64,000 bases of DNA from Chryseobacterium sp. KLBC 52 (lineage in GTDB: Bacteria; Bacteroidota; Bacteroidia; Flavobacteriales; Weeksellaceae). The notes under the pieces were generated by a model, which worked only from the letters and a program-made list of their open reading frames with translations, ran no database searches and was not told the origin of the DNA. Both the position numbers and the translations under genes were made by a program. How positions within the stretch are numbered: position 1 is the stretch's first letter; the number at the start of each line of letters is the position of its first letter. Where the stretch lies: assembly GCF_003347605.1 (NCBI RefSeq), contig NZ_QDFZ01000001.1, forward strand, positions 186,001 through 250,000, given 5' to 3'. Positions 42,515-51,870 of this stretch are shown one piece after another.

Positions 42515-43837
42515 TTATTTTTTTATGAATGGAAATGAAATTGTTGAGCTCTTTGTCATAATCTGTAAAATATAATTGCCCGGAGTTAAATGGTGGACAG
42601 GAATTTTGTCGTTTTTCAGGTTCTCTTTCACCATAGTTCTTCCACTCATATCGGTGATGATAAAACTTACCGGATGTGGAATATTTTTCAGATAAATCAT
42701 CTCCTTTGCCGGATTGGGATAAATGGCGGCGTTGTTGTTTATATCCTTTTCAGAAGTTGAAAGGGTCTGGTTGCAGAGTCCGTTGTAAACATCGCCCGAT
42801 ATAGTCCAGCCTTTATTATTGATTAAGTAATTTCTGGCAGCTACTGCATCAGCATGAGAGTAGATCAATGGAGAAGCGCTTGATAAATCAATATTATCAG
42901 GTGTTGAGGAACTCTGGCTCCATCCAAAAAGTGTTTTATCATAATTGAGGCAGCTCATGGCGGAATTGAGAAACATGCCGGTAGCTGTTGTTAATGAACT
43001 TAAATTCCATCTTCCGATATTTTGGTTAAAAGCGGTGTCACGGAACATTTCATTCATATTGGTGACATTGCTGGTATTCCAGTTTTGAAGATCCTGGTTG
43101 AAATTTTCTGAATCATGAAACATGTGTTCCATGGTGGTAACTTTTGCCGTGTTCCATTTACTCAAAGATTGGTTGAATCCTGTATAGTCGAACATATAAG
43201 ACATATCTGTAACATTCGAAGTATCCCAATCTCCCAGTGGCTGGTTGAACAGATAATTATCACCAAACATATAATACATATCTGTGATAGAGGAGGTATT
43301 CCACGTGTTGAAAGATGGATTTCCGACGAGTGAAATACATAAATAAAACATCTGGCGCATGCTGGTGACCATGCTGAGGTCTGGGACATCTGTGGCTGTT
43401 ACGTCCATATTATCACAGTACACAAAAGCATTGTCAAAGCTTTTCCATTTTATATTTCCCCACTGGGTAATCTGAGTGATTTTTGAACGGTCTGAAGCGT
43501 TGTAGGTGGGAGTTAATGTATTGTCGAAGAATCTCACCTGGTCAAAGCTTCCGTTGCCGTCACTGATTTTAATTCTGTAGCTTGCCTGAGATGGAGTAGG
43601 GTTGAAAGGTGTTCCTGTGTTGATAATAAATTCAGTAGTGGAAGTTACATTATTGATCGTCCCGTTATGCTGAGGATATCCTACTTCTTCCCAGTAGACT
43701 TTGAAATTGGTTCCTCTCCCGGGAAATTTAATGAGTGGGGAACTTTGGGTTTTCCAGATGGTTATGAATTCATTTTGTGCTTTTGAAAACTGAAATAATA
43801 CAACAGATAAAGTAAAAAATAAGAGTTTTTTGTACAT
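42515..43837 (-). CDS. BspA-like surface protein, T9SS cargo, copy 3
   Basis: 440 residues from the ATG at 43837; an in-frame ATG at 43861 would place polar residues in front of the signal peptide. It has the shared NEFITIWK opening, fewer DUF285 repeats than copies 1 and 2 (FNQPLGDWDTSNVTDMSYMF is clear), and a T9SS sorting domain (YPNPAKEMIYLKNIP ... HLTPGNYILQI ... FIKK). The first gene of the tandem set by strand order. Confidence 0.85.
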   Translation of the reverse strand: MYKKLLFFTLSVVLFQFSKAQNEFITIWKTQSSPLIKFPGRGTNFKVYWEEVGYPQHNGTINNVTSTTEFIINTGTPFNPTPSQASYRIKISDGNGSFDQVRFFDNTLTPTYNASDRSKITQITQWGNIKWKSFDNAFVYCDNMDVTATDVPDLSMVTSMRQMFYLCISLVGNPSFNTWNTSSITDMYYMFGDNYLFNQPLGDWDTSNVTDMSYMFDYTGFNQSLSKWNTAKVTTMEHMFHDSENFNQDLQNWNTSNVTNMNEMFRDTAFNQNIGRWNLSSLTTATGMFLNSAMSCLNYDKTLFGWSQSSSTPDNIDLSSASPLIYSHADAVAARNYLINNKGWTISGDVYNGLCNQTLSTSEKDINNNAAIYPNPAKEMIYLKNIPHPVSFIITDMSGRTMVKENLKNDKIPVHHLTPGNYILQIMTKSSTISFPFIKK

Positions 43838-43949
43838 GTCATTAGTTTGTGAAATAAGCACGACTAAAATAGTAAAAAACTTAATATATTTTTAACTTAA
43901 ATGTAAAGTTTGTAGTAATTTATAAATTTTAATGAAATTTTTTAAATAA

Positions 43950-43972
43950 AAAACTCTCCGTTTTGGAGAGTT
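43950..43972 (-). terminator. Terminator of the YiaAB gene
   Basis: AAACTCTCC pairs with GGAGAGTTT; T-rich tail on the minus strand. Related hairpins lie at 44766-44783 and 45683-45699. Confidence 0.75.
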
Positions 43973-43976
43973 TACT

Positions 43977-44369
43977 TTATTCCTGAAGCATATTATCACG
44001 GGTGTTTTTCTGAACTGCGATGGCTCCGAAGAGTGCCAGTAGAAAGGCAAAGGCATAAAAACCTTTTTCGCTTGGAAGGATGGTGGCATTCCAAAGTCCT
44101 ATGGCCAGTAAGACAATAGATGATAATGTGGCAAACCAGCAGATTCCATAATAAATATCTGTTACCTGAATGTTTTCTAATCTGTCACGTACTGCTTTCT
44201 GTAAAGAAACCACAGCAAATAAACCATAAAGAAGGATGGTGAAATAATATCCCTTCTCATTCAGCAGCATTTCTGCTCTTGCAAGACCCACAATAAAGCC
44301 AATCATTCCCGCTCCCAATGCTACCCACGATGCAGCGACGAATGCATTCGATACTCTTTGTTTTTTCAT
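43977..44369 (-). CDS. YiaAB-family inner-membrane protein
   Basis: 130 residues with four hydrophobic segments in two repeats (SWVALGAGMIGFIVGLARAEM-type, then WFATLSSIVLLAIGLWNATILP), each followed by a conserved KGYYFTILLYGLFA / KGFYAFAFLLALFGA stretch. This is the YiaA/YiaB family, of unknown function. No operon partner. Confidence 0.85.
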   Translation of the reverse strand: MKKQRVSNAFVAASWVALGAGMIGFIVGLARAEMLLNEKGYYFTILLYGLFAVVSLQKAVRDRLENIQVTDIYYGICWFATLSSIVLLAIGLWNATILPSEKGFYAFAFLLALFGAIAVQKNTRDNMLQE

Positions 44370-44471
44370 AGTTTAATGTTTTATTTAAGAGGGCTAAGAT
44401 ATTCATTTTTTATAAACAGAGTTCCGGCAAAGGGAAAATATGGGAAAAATACTGAATTGCTATGTGGAGTA

Positions 44472-44596
44472 AGTTTATGTTTCGGCTAAAGCCGATGGAT
44501 GTATTTTTATTTAATGTAAAAAGGGCTCCCTTCTTGAACTAACGTTCGTAACCTTTCTGGTTATGCTCAGGATAATAACCCGTTCCTATTGAATCA
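44472..44596. repeat. Dispersed hairpin repeat, inverted copy
   Basis: On the minus strand: ATTCAATAGGAACGGGTTAT, TATCCTGAGCATAACCAGAA, AACGTTAGTTCAAGAAGGGA, then, beyond a spacer, TCGGCTTTAGCCGA. It matches 34530-34605 almost base for base in the opposite orientation. Confidence 0.8.
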
Positions 44597-44613
44597 TACA
44601 ACCCCTATCCATA

Positions 44614-44641
44614 ATTCATCACTCATCATTCATCATTTATA
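44614..44641. repeat. Heptanucleotide repeat (ATTCATC)
   Basis: Units ATTCATC, ACTCATC, ATTCATC, ATTTATA precede the conserved element at 44651. The same arrangement exists at 5448-5590. Confidence 0.75.
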
Positions 44642-44650
44642 ATTTCCTCC

Positions 44651-44758
44651 CTAGCCCCGATAGCAGCGGTTACCCCGGAACATAAGCAGAAGAGTAGAGG
44701 GTTGATGGTAGGCTAGCCTGGCGTGAGGAGTATGAGCGGATAGCGGGAATCAGCTCAT
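44651..44758 (+). ncRNA. Candidate structured RNA element, copy 2
   Basis: The ends CTAGCCCCGATAGCAGCGGT and GAGCGGATAGCGGGA match copy 1 at 5503-5590, while the middle is longer and different. The rest of the 44370-44789 gap holds the dispersed repeat, heptads and a terminator, with no ORF. Possibly Flavo-1; orientation uncertain. Confidence 0.5.
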
Positions 44759-44765
44759 AAAAAAA

Positions 44766-44783
44766 CTCCCCAAAATGGAGAGC
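44766..44783 (-). terminator. Weak terminator of the lipoprotein gene at 44790
   Basis: CTCCCCA faces TGGAGAG with one mismatch around AAA A; T-rich on the minus strand. Same family as 45683-45699 and 43950-43972. Confidence 0.5.
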
Positions 44784-44789
44784 TTTGTT

Positions 44790-45587
44790 TTACTGAGTGA
44801 TATATTCGTAAGTATATTTTGCATAATCAGTATTATCCAGTTTTACCATGACCTGAGTTGGCAATTGATTACTATTATATTCTATCTGATAGGTAAAATT
44901 CATAATTTGGCTCCAGTTTCCAGTGCCATCTTTGCCACTTATTTTTACTGTGGTATAATTATTCTGACTTAAAAACTCTGCTCCTCCCATGATCATTCTA
45001 AAATATTTGCCCATCAAAGAATTGGGATTTACCTTATTATCATATGAAAATTCTTTTTTATTAGTATGTGGACCACCAATACCATCACTGACCGAGATTT
45101 CTTCCGAAACATTATCACCACTATAAGTATATGACATGGTAGACGGGATGGGACAACTGGAAGACTCACAAGTGGAAGTGGCAGCAACTTTACCATTGGT
45201 ATACGTCATTGTCGTGTTATAATGAGTATCGGGATACATTGTTTTAATCGTAGTAAGCTGATCACCATTATAAGTACAGGTTTTATAATAAGCTACGGTA
45301 CCATCTGCTTTCTGGTAAGTAATTTTTGAAGGTTTTCCGGCATTATCATATTCCAAAACAGAGGTAGTGTTTTCTGATATAATTTTAAATAATTGTTTCT
45401 GACTGTTATAATCTAATTTTGTAATGCTGGTGTGCGGCCCGGAGGGACTTGTATAATAAACTGTAGTGACTTTACTTAATAATATTTGAGGATCCGAAGG
45501 ATTGGGTTCATTATTTTCGTCATTATTGCTACTGCAGCTGACGAATAAAAATGAACTCATCAACCCGATAAATAATTGGTTTTTCAT
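44790..45587 (-). CDS. Lipoprotein of unknown function, copy 1
   Basis: 265 residues with lipobox FVSC (Cys18), followed by an N/D/P-rich linker. The rest repeats a YD-like pattern (LEYDNAGKPSKITYQKADGTVAYY; TCTYNGDQLTTIKT; ending YAKYTYEYITQ), which suggests a beta-rich YD/RHS-type fold on the cell surface or in the outer membrane. It is a paralogue of the next gene, with the same start, linker and ending; the two lie in tandem. Confidence 0.75.
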   Translation of the reverse strand: MKNQLFIGLMSSFLFVSCSSNNDENNEPNPSDPQILLSKVTTVYYTSPSGPHTSITKLDYNSQKQLFKIISENTTSVLEYDNAGKPSKITYQKADGTVAYYKTCTYNGDQLTTIKTMYPDTHYNTTMTYTNGKVAATSTCESSSCPIPSTMSYTYSGDNVSEEISVSDGIGGPHTNKKEFSYDNKVNPNSLMGKYFRMIMGGAEFLSQNNYTTVKISGKDGTGNWSQIMNFTYQIEYNSNQLPTQVMVKLDNTDYAKYTYEYITQ

Positions 45588-45682
45588 GTATTAAAAGCTT
45601 TTATTAATAAAGGCTAAATATATCCATTATTGGTAAAAATAGCCATATGAATGGGAACAAAAAATATTTAATTTATAAAAAA

Positions 45683-45699
45683 CTCTCCAATTTGGAGAG
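45683..45699 (-). terminator. Terminator of the second lipoprotein gene
   Basis: CTCTCCAA and TTGGAGAG pair across a single T, with a T-rich tail on the minus strand. Follows the stop of the gene at 45708. Confidence 0.7.
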
Positions 45700-45707
45700 C
45701 TTATCTA

Positions 45708-46502
45708 TTATTGAGTAATATATTCGTAAGTATACTGGGCGGAAAGGTTTCCGTTGGCTTCTTTTGAAATGACCTGAGTAGGATAACCAGCGCTGTTGTA
45801 TTGGATTGTGGAAGTTCGGGTTTGGTTTTGTGTCCAGGTTCCATTACTTTTAAAGCTTATCTTTTCTACAAGATAATTGTTTTGACTTACTGCATAGGCT
45901 CTTCCCATCATAATTTTTATGTATTTGTTGATATTGATGTACGGGTTGGGTTTATCATCGTAAGAGTAAACAACTTTAGTATTGTAGCTGGATCCTCCAC
46001 CTTCTGAAATTTCTGTTGAAATATTGTTTCCATCATAAGTAAAAGTATCAATGATGGGGTTGGAGCAGGCTGGTGACTGACAAAGAGATGAAGAAATTAC
46101 CTGTCCGTTGGTGTTATAATTAAAAGTAATGGTTCTGTTGTAATCCGGATTATTAGTATAGATGGCCTTAACCGTGGTAAGAAGATCTCCGTTGTAAGTA
46201 TAATCTGAATAATAGTCTACCGTACCATCTGGTTTATAATAAGTGGTTTTAGTTGGTTTTCCGTTACTGTATTCAAACTTGGAAGATCCTAAAGCTGACG
46301 ATGTTTTGATAAGTTCACCCTGATTATTATATTCCAGCGTCTGTATGCTTGTCTGCGGCTGAGCCGGATTGTCATAATAAACTATAGTGACTTTGCTCAA
46401 TAATACCTTAGAGGTATTGTTTCCTTCATTGTCATCATTACTGCTGCAGCTGTTAAAGAGTACAACAGAACTCATGAGTCCCAGAAATAAGAATTTTTTC
46501 AT
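45708..46502 (-). CDS. Lipoprotein of unknown function, copy 2
   Basis: 264 residues with lipobox FNSC (Cys19) and an acidic linker (SSNDDNEGNN). Same YD-like body as the neighbour (LEYNNQGELIKTSS; KPTKTTYYKPDGTVDYY; YTYEYITQ). About 120 bp separate the two genes, each with its own terminator, so they are probably transcribed separately. Tandem duplication is clear; function is not. Confidence 0.75.
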   Translation of the reverse strand: MKKFLFLGLMSSVVLFNSCSSNDDNEGNNTSKVLLSKVTIVYYDNPAQPQTSIQTLEYNNQGELIKTSSALGSSKFEYSNGKPTKTTYYKPDGTVDYYSDYTYNGDLLTTVKAIYTNNPDYNRTITFNYNTNGQVISSSLCQSPACSNPIIDTFTYDGNNISTEISEGGGSSYNTKVVYSYDDKPNPYININKYIKIMMGRAYAVSQNNYLVEKISFKSNGTWTQNQTRTSTIQYNSAGYPTQVISKEANGNLSAQYTYEYITQ

Positions 46503-46556
46503 GTTATTTTTTTAGGGGACAAAAATAACGAATGCTTTATTTCTCCGCATAAAAAA

Positions 46557-46583
46557 ATCCCACTATCTTAGAAATAGTGGGAT
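46557..46583 (-). terminator. Terminator of ahcY
   Basis: ATCCCACTAT pairs with ATAGTGGGAT around CTTAGAA; T-run on the minus strand. Confidence 0.85.
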
Positions 46584-46605
46584 CATATCATGTTTTGTTG
46601 AGATG

Positions 46606-47919
46606 TTAGTATCTGTAGTACTCAGGCTTGAATGGCCCTTTTACGTCTACTCCGATGTACTCAGCCTGCTCAGGAGAAAGAGTTTCAAGCTCTACGCTTA
46701 ATTTCTTAAGGTGTAAAGCAGCTACTTTTTCATCCAGGTGCTTAGGAAGCATGTATACTTCGTTTCCATAAGCAGCAGAGTTGTTCCATAATTCGATCTG
46801 AGCCAACGTCTGGTTAGAGAAAGAGTTGGACATTACGAAACTTGGGTGACCTGTAGCACATCCTAAGTTTACCAATCTACCTTCTGCAAGGATGATTACT
46901 TCTTTTCCTTCAATTGTATAGATATCTACCTGAGGCTTCACTTCAGATTTAGTCTGACCGTAGTTTTTGTTTAACCAGGCCATATCAATTTCATTATCGA
47001 AGTGACCGATGTTACAAACGATCGCCTTATCTTTCATTTTAAGGAAGTGCTCTCCTCTTACGATATTGAAGTTACCTGTTGTAGTGATGATGATATCAGC
47101 ATTGTCTACCACAGTGTCTAATCTTTTTACTTCATATCCGTCCATAGCAGCCTGAAGTGCACAGATCGGGTCAATTTCCGTAACAGTAACGATAGAACCA
47201 GCTCCTCTGAATGAAGCAGCAGTACCTTTACCTACGTCTCCGTATCCGCAAACTACCACTCTTTTTCCAGCCAGCATTACGTCTGTAGCTCTTCTTACTG
47301 CATCTACAGCAGATTCTTTACATCCGTATTTGTTGTCGAATTTAGATTTAGTAACAGAATCATTTACGTTGATGGCAGGCATTACTAAAGTTCCGTTCTT
47401 CATTCTTTCATAAAGTCTGTGAACCCCTGTAGTGGTTTCTTCAGAAAGACCTTTGATATCTTTTGTGAACTCAGGATATTTATCAAAAACCATGTTTGTT
47501 AAATCTCCACCATCATCCAAAATCATGTTTAATGGCTTTCTGTCTTCACCGAAGAATAAAGTCTGCTCAATACACCAGTCAAATTCCTCTTCATTTAATC
47601 CTTTCCAAGCATACACCGGAATTCCTGCAGCAGCAATAGCAGCAGCAGCGTGATCCTGTGTAGAGAAAATATTACAAGATGACCATGTAACTTCAGCTCC
47701 TAAAGCTACCAGAGTCTCGATAAGCACAGCCGTTTGGATCGTCATGTGAAGACATCCGGCGATTCTTGCTCCTTTCAGTGGCTGAGATGGTCCGTATTCT
47801 TCACGGATAGCCATCAAACCTGGCATTTCTGCTTCTGCAAGGGTAATTTCTTTTCTACCCCATTCTGCAAGGGAGATGTCCTTAACTTTATAAGGAACGT
47901 ATTGTGTTGTAGTACTCAT
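46606..47919 (-). CDS. ahcY: Adenosylhomocysteinase
   Basis: 437 residues. NAD-binding [10 protein letters not shown] (about 238-247) and the family blocks [25 protein letters not shown] and [12 protein letters not shown] are all present. It hydrolyses S-adenosylhomocysteine to adenosine and homocysteine, recycling the product of methyltransferases. The length and motifs are normal. A -7 element lies at 47960-47967. Confidence 0.97.
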   Translation of the reverse strand: MSTTTQYVPYKVKDISLAEWGRKEITLAEAEMPGLMAIREEYGPSQPLKGARIAGCLHMTIQTAVLIETLVALGAEVTWSSCNIFSTQDHAAAAIAAAGIPVYAWKGLNEEEFDWCIEQTLFFGEDRKPLNMILDDGGDLTNMVFDKYPEFTKDIKGLSEETTTGVHRLYERMKNGTLVMPAINVNDSVTKSKFDNKYGCKESAVDAVRRATDVMLAGKRVVVCGYGDVGKGTAASFRGAGSIVTVTEIDPICALQAAMDGYEVKRLDTVVDNADIIITTTGNFNIVRGEHFLKMKDKAIVCNIGHFDNEIDMAWLNKNYGQTKSEVKPQVDIYTIEGKEVIILAEGRLVNLGCATGHPSFVMSNSFSNQTLAQIELWNNSAAYGNEVYMLPKHLDEKVAALHLKKLSVELETLSPEQAEYIGVDVKGPFKPEYYRY

Positions 47920-47959
47920 ATGTAATGAATAGTTTTTAAATTCAATTGATAACGAAAGG

Positions 47960-47967
47960 CAAAATTA
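47960..47967 (-). promoter_or_regulatory. -7 element of ahcY
   Basis: The minus strand reads TAATTTTG, an exact TAnnTTTG. The leader would be about 35 nt. Confidence 0.5.
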
Positions 47968-48086
47968 CGATTTATAATTAAGATATAAAAACGACACACC
48001 GAGTTCAGTTTTATGAGATTAAACATGAGTTAATATTATTTAGTCTTAATATAAATAGTTAATTTTAGCTGATAAATAAATATATT

Positions 48087-48605
48087 ATGAATCAAACTCA
48101 TACGGAAAAGAAAATCAAACCCGTTGCTCCAAAAGTACAGGAGTTGATCAATGCATCCAAAAGTATTATTTTAGCTACTGTAGATGCCGAAGGAAATCCT
48201 AACTCAAGTTATGCTCCTTTTGTACAGGTAGATCAGACATTCTATATTCTGGTATCTTTTATGGCAAAACATACTAAAAACCTTGCTGACGGAAGAAAAA
48301 CATCCATTATGTTTATTGAAGATGAATCGGCAACCAAACAGATCTATGCCCGCGAACGTCTAACCCTTGAAGCAACAACTTCTCAGATTGAAAGAGATTC
48401 TGAAGTATGGAATACTGTCGTGGTGAAACTTAAAGAAAATCATGGTAAAGTTGTAGATGTAATTTCCGAAATGGGAGATTTTATTTTAATTGCCCTGCAG
48501 CCGGTAAAAGGATCTTATGTCAACGGATTCGGAAGTGCTTATTTTGTGGATGCCAATCTGGAAATTGTGGAGCATAGAAATGATGCGAATCATCAATCTA
48601 AATAA
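48087..48605 (+). CDS. HugZ-family protein (PNPOx-like fold)
   Basis: 172 residues. The fold marker SIILATVDAEGNPNSSYAPFV (split here as ILATVDAEG and SSYAPFV, about 28-46) and MAKHTKNLADGRKTSIMF (about 60-77) fit the HugZ/heme-utilisation group of split-barrel proteins, which bind FMN or heme. The C-terminus is short and lacks a long tail. A role in heme handling is likely by family. Single gene. Confidence 0.8.
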   Translation: MNQTHTEKKIKPVAPKVQELINASKSIILATVDAEGNPNSSYAPFVQVDQTFYILVSFMAKHTKNLADGRKTSIMFIEDESATKQIYARERLTLEATTSQIERDSEVWNTVVVKLKENHGKVVDVISEMGDFILIALQPVKGSYVNGFGSAYFVDANLEIVEHRNDANHQSK

Positions 48606-48606
48606 T

Positions 48607-48733
48607 TAAGCTGGAAGCTGGAGGTTTCTAAAGATTAAGGAAACAAAGAGTTTTTTTTCTCAACGGATTTTTCAGTCTGAAAATTCTTTTTACCACGAAT
48701 AGTAACTTCCATCTTCCAGCTCCCATCTTCTAT
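48607..48733. repeat. Inverted pair of degenerate 7-bp repeats
   Basis: AAGCTGGAAGCTGGAGG on the left, and CTTCCATCTTCCAGCTCCCA on the right, are approximate inverted repeats around a spacer. Same layout as 61085-61245. Confidence 0.7.
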
Positions 48734-48782
48734 TCCTTTCAACTTCCGCATCTTTTCACTATTTTTGTCCAATAAAAAAAGA

Positions 48783-49397
48783 ATGCCCCTCTACAGAGAT
48801 TTTTCAGATGATAACGCCACCATTCTGGTTTGGAAGTACGATGAAAGTGAAGAGCTTGATATCAATCAGCTTCTGGAGCCTGAAAATGCTGAGAAGGTAA
48901 AGGATTATCATCCTAAAAAATTACTGGAAGTCCTGATGGTGCGTAAGCTCCTGAAAGGATTGAAACCAAATTCTAAAATTTTGTATAAAGAAAGAGAACC
49001 TTTTCTTTCTCCCAAGGATGCGGAGATTTCCATTACGCATTCTTTTCCTTTTGCAGCCATTGCTATCTCTAAAAATAAAATAGGAATTGATGTTGAAAAA
49101 TTCAATCCTAAAATTTTAAGGGTAATTGATAAATTCACCTATGAAAATGAGCGTGGATTTATTCCGGAAGACAAAGCGGATACTTTCTATACTATTATAT
49201 GGAGTGTAAAGGAAAGCATGTACAAAATTCATCATTCAAAATACTGGTCATTAAAGAAAAATTATGAAGTAAAGCCTTTTGAGCTGAAGCATCTTCATAA
49301 AATAAGCTGTAGGGTATATGACGATGAATTTTCCGATGAATTCAAAGCCAGAGTAGAGTTTTTTGACGATTACTGCTTTACGATTGTGGAGGAGTAG
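48783..49397 (+). CDS. 4'-Phosphopantetheinyl transferase
   Basis: 204 residues from the ATG at 48783. The furthest TTG (48765) overlaps a -7 promoter element TATTTTTG at 48760-48767 and is rejected. Motifs: IGIDVEKF (about 105-112; Mg-binding Asp/Glu) and IWSVKESMYK (about 138-147). It transfers 4'-phosphopantetheine from CoA to acyl-carrier or peptidyl-carrier proteins. The 3' end overlaps the convergent FUSC gene by 20 bp. No PKS/NRPS genes are nearby, so AcpS-like housekeeping is possible. Confidence 0.88.
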   Translation: MPLYRDFSDDNATILVWKYDESEELDINQLLEPENAEKVKDYHPKKLLEVLMVRKLLKGLKPNSKILYKEREPFLSPKDAEISITHSFPFAAIAISKNKIGIDVEKFNPKILRVIDKFTYENERGFIPEDKADTFYTIIWSVKESMYKIHHSKYWSLKKNYEVKPFELKHLHKISCRVYDDEFSDEFKARVEFFDDYCFTIVEE

Positions 49398-51642
49398 GCT
49401 CTGTTTCGTTTTTATATTTTTCAATCACCTTTCTCTGTTCCTTTGCGACATCATAGATCAGCTCCAGGATATCGTGGATATTTTTAAGCTCCGTTAAATG
49501 TGAAATTTTATCAGGATCTCTTCGGTCTACAATTTCGTTTTCCTCAATCTCAGTCTTTCTTTTCAGAAGCATATCTTCAATGGATGAATCTTCCGGTTCA
49601 AGGCGGCTTTCCATTTTCAGGGTTTCATTAATATCATTTCCGTTGAGAAGGGTAGAGGTCTGCTGCATTTCTGCCTCAATCTTTCTGCTCCAGCTTTCAG
49701 CATCTATTTCAGGATACTGTTCATTACTTTTTGCATATTGGGATAGGGAAGCTGTATAGGCAGTAATCAGATGAGAAGTTGCCACAAACTGATGAACCAC
49801 TTCCAGTTTTTTCTGCTGATTTTTAGGATCAGAAATCATTCTCTGGAAATTATCGGAAAGGTTAGCCAAAGAAATGATGGCATTTTTTCGTTTTACCTTA
49901 TAATCTTCAAGGTCGAAATTTCCCTGTAAGAATTTGGAAATCACACTCTGAAAATAGATAAGGTTGTCTGCGGCAGATTTTTTCATCAGATCCAGATTTT
50001 GGGTATGTTCCCAAACCGGCAATACAATATAGGATACTGCAAAAGCAATGATTCCGGCAATAGCGGTATCCAGAATCCTGTCTTTAAAAATAATATTAAC
50101 TTTCCCCGGATTTAAAAAATTAAAGCTGAGGAAAACATAAATCGTCATGAATAATACCGCCCAGAAATATCTTCCTTTCAGAAAGCTGAAGCACATGATC
50201 ATGCTGATCAGAAGAATCGCAAATAAAACACCGTTAATATGTACAAAATGGAGAATCGCATACGCAATACTTGCCCCTGCAATCGTTCCATAGAGACGCA
50301 GAAGGTTTCTCTGTTTAGTGATGGAATAAGCGGGTTTTAAGATCGCTGTAATGGTAATTAAAATCCAATACGTGTGTCCCAGTCCCAGAAAATCGAACAT
50401 AGAGAAAACATATCCCAATAGCAGAGCTGTTGTAATTCTTATAGCATGGCGGAAATGGGAAGATGATAAGGAAATATTATTTCTCAGAACCTTGGCATTC
50501 AATTTAGGTTCATTGGGCATAAATTTCTTAAGGTCTAACCCGGTGGATAAACTTTTTGCCAGTTTGATATCCTGCGAAAATACCTTATAGATTTCATTAA
50601 TTTCTTTTGTGATTTCATAGATACGCATCAGGATCTGGCGCAGAATCATGAAATTTTCCAGGTTGTCCGGTGACAGCTGTTTATTTCTGAGTTCGAAATA
50701 ATTATAATTTAAGCTTTTTAATTCCTGTTCCAGGTTAAACATTGGCTTTGCTCTGGTACCACTTTGAAGGGCGATACCGATATTGGTGATTTCCTCAGCC
50801 AACAGGTTAAGATAATCATGGATATTCACCAGGATCATACTTTCTTCAAAACTCTGCTGCAGTTTCTGATAGTCACTTTCAGAAGTCATCAGTTTTTCAT
50901 GAAGGTCCATCGAGTTCAGGAACATCAGCATTAATAAACGACTGGTTGTCGTAGATTCATTAACGATGGTTCTGGTTTTAAAAACCGTTTCTCTGGTATC
51001 TTCCTGAAGATTTTTTATTTCAATCTGCTTGGCAATAACCTGAGTGGTCAGCTTATTAAAATCCGGATTTTTCTGATAATAATTGGCTTTAATCTTTAAA
51101 AACTCAGCCAGCTGAAGATAATTTTCACCAATCATCTGGCTTGCCAGCTTATAAGGACGAATGGTGGTTACAATAAGAAATATAAGCAGAAACCATATAC
51201 AGCCGGAAGCAAATATCAATAAACTTTTAAAGATATTACTTCCCGTAAGATGCCCGTCAATAAAGATCGCCAGTACCACAAGGGATAATGAGCCGACGGC
51301 TGCTAATCTCTGACCATAAACGCCAATAAGGGAGAAAAACATACCGAAGACAATCACCTCCAGAATGACCAGTACTTTGATATTCATCACAAGACTGGCA
51401 ATAAGTGCTACAAAGACAAAACAGCAGATCGCAAAAGTAAGAGCATTTCTTCTTCGGATAAAAGGACCGGGCTGGTCGGTAAGAGCTACAAAGCTGGTTC
51501 CCAGTGGGAAAAGGAAATATTCTTTCAAAATCCCGAAGTGGGCAAGGACTAAACAAGGCAGAACAGTAGCTAATGTAATTCTGATGGCAGAATATACATA
51601 CTGACTGGTTACAAATTTTTTTAGTTCCGCCGAATAGTTCAT
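49378..51642 (-). CDS. FUSC-family inner-membrane protein (YccS-like)
   Basis: 754 residues with two blocks of membrane helices (about 15-165 and 400-530) and long helical cytosolic parts between (about 170-390) and after. The motif FPLGTSFVALTDQPGPF and the mid block HTYWILITITAILKPAYSITKQR are typical of the FUSC/YccS family. Members are proposed transporters of aromatic acids, unproven here. The C-terminal tail is rich in charge. Convergent overlap with the phosphopantetheinyl transferase. Confidence 0.85.
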   Translation of the reverse strand: MNYSAELKKFVTSQYVYSAIRITLATVLPCLVLAHFGILKEYFLFPLGTSFVALTDQPGPFIRRRNALTFAICCFVFVALIASLVMNIKVLVILEVIVFGMFFSLIGVYGQRLAAVGSLSLVVLAIFIDGHLTGSNIFKSLLIFASGCIWFLLIFLIVTTIRPYKLASQMIGENYLQLAEFLKIKANYYQKNPDFNKLTTQVIAKQIEIKNLQEDTRETVFKTRTIVNESTTTSRLLMLMFLNSMDLHEKLMTSESDYQKLQQSFEESMILVNIHDYLNLLAEEITNIGIALQSGTRAKPMFNLEQELKSLNYNYFELRNKQLSPDNLENFMILRQILMRIYEITKEINEIYKVFSQDIKLAKSLSTGLDLKKFMPNEPKLNAKVLRNNISLSSSHFRHAIRITTALLLGYVFSMFDFLGLGHTYWILITITAILKPAYSITKQRNLLRLYGTIAGASIAYAILHFVHINGVLFAILLISMIMCFSFLKGRYFWAVLFMTIYVFLSFNFLNPGKVNIIFKDRILDTAIAGIIAFAVSYIVLPVWEHTQNLDLMKKSAADNLIYFQSVISKFLQGNFDLEDYKVKRKNAIISLANLSDNFQRMISDPKNQQKKLEVVHQFVATSHLITAYTASLSQYAKSNEQYPEIDAESWSRKIEAEMQQTSTLLNGNDINETLKMESRLEPEDSSIEDMLLKRKTEIEENEIVDRRDPDKISHLTELKNIHDILELIYDVAKEQRKVIEKYKNETEPTPPQS

Positions 51643-51870
51643 ATTACAAAAATAGCTATTGAAATTAAGAAAATCGCCATAAAAAAAAGACTTTTCTCGA
51701 CTTAATGTTATATTTTATTTAATTAGTCTTTACTATTATTTAAAATAAACTGACAGAAGAAACATACCAGTGATTCACAGCTCGTATTAGTCATTTTTTA
51801 ACACAACAGCTAACAAATCTTGTTCCATGAATCCTTACCTTAGCTTAAATCAGTTATAAATAATTATTTT

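Noticed and set aside
34530..44596. Composite transposon bounded by the inverted 75-bp repeats
   Set aside because: No transposase between or next to the repeats; content is chromosomal housekeeping and surface genes.
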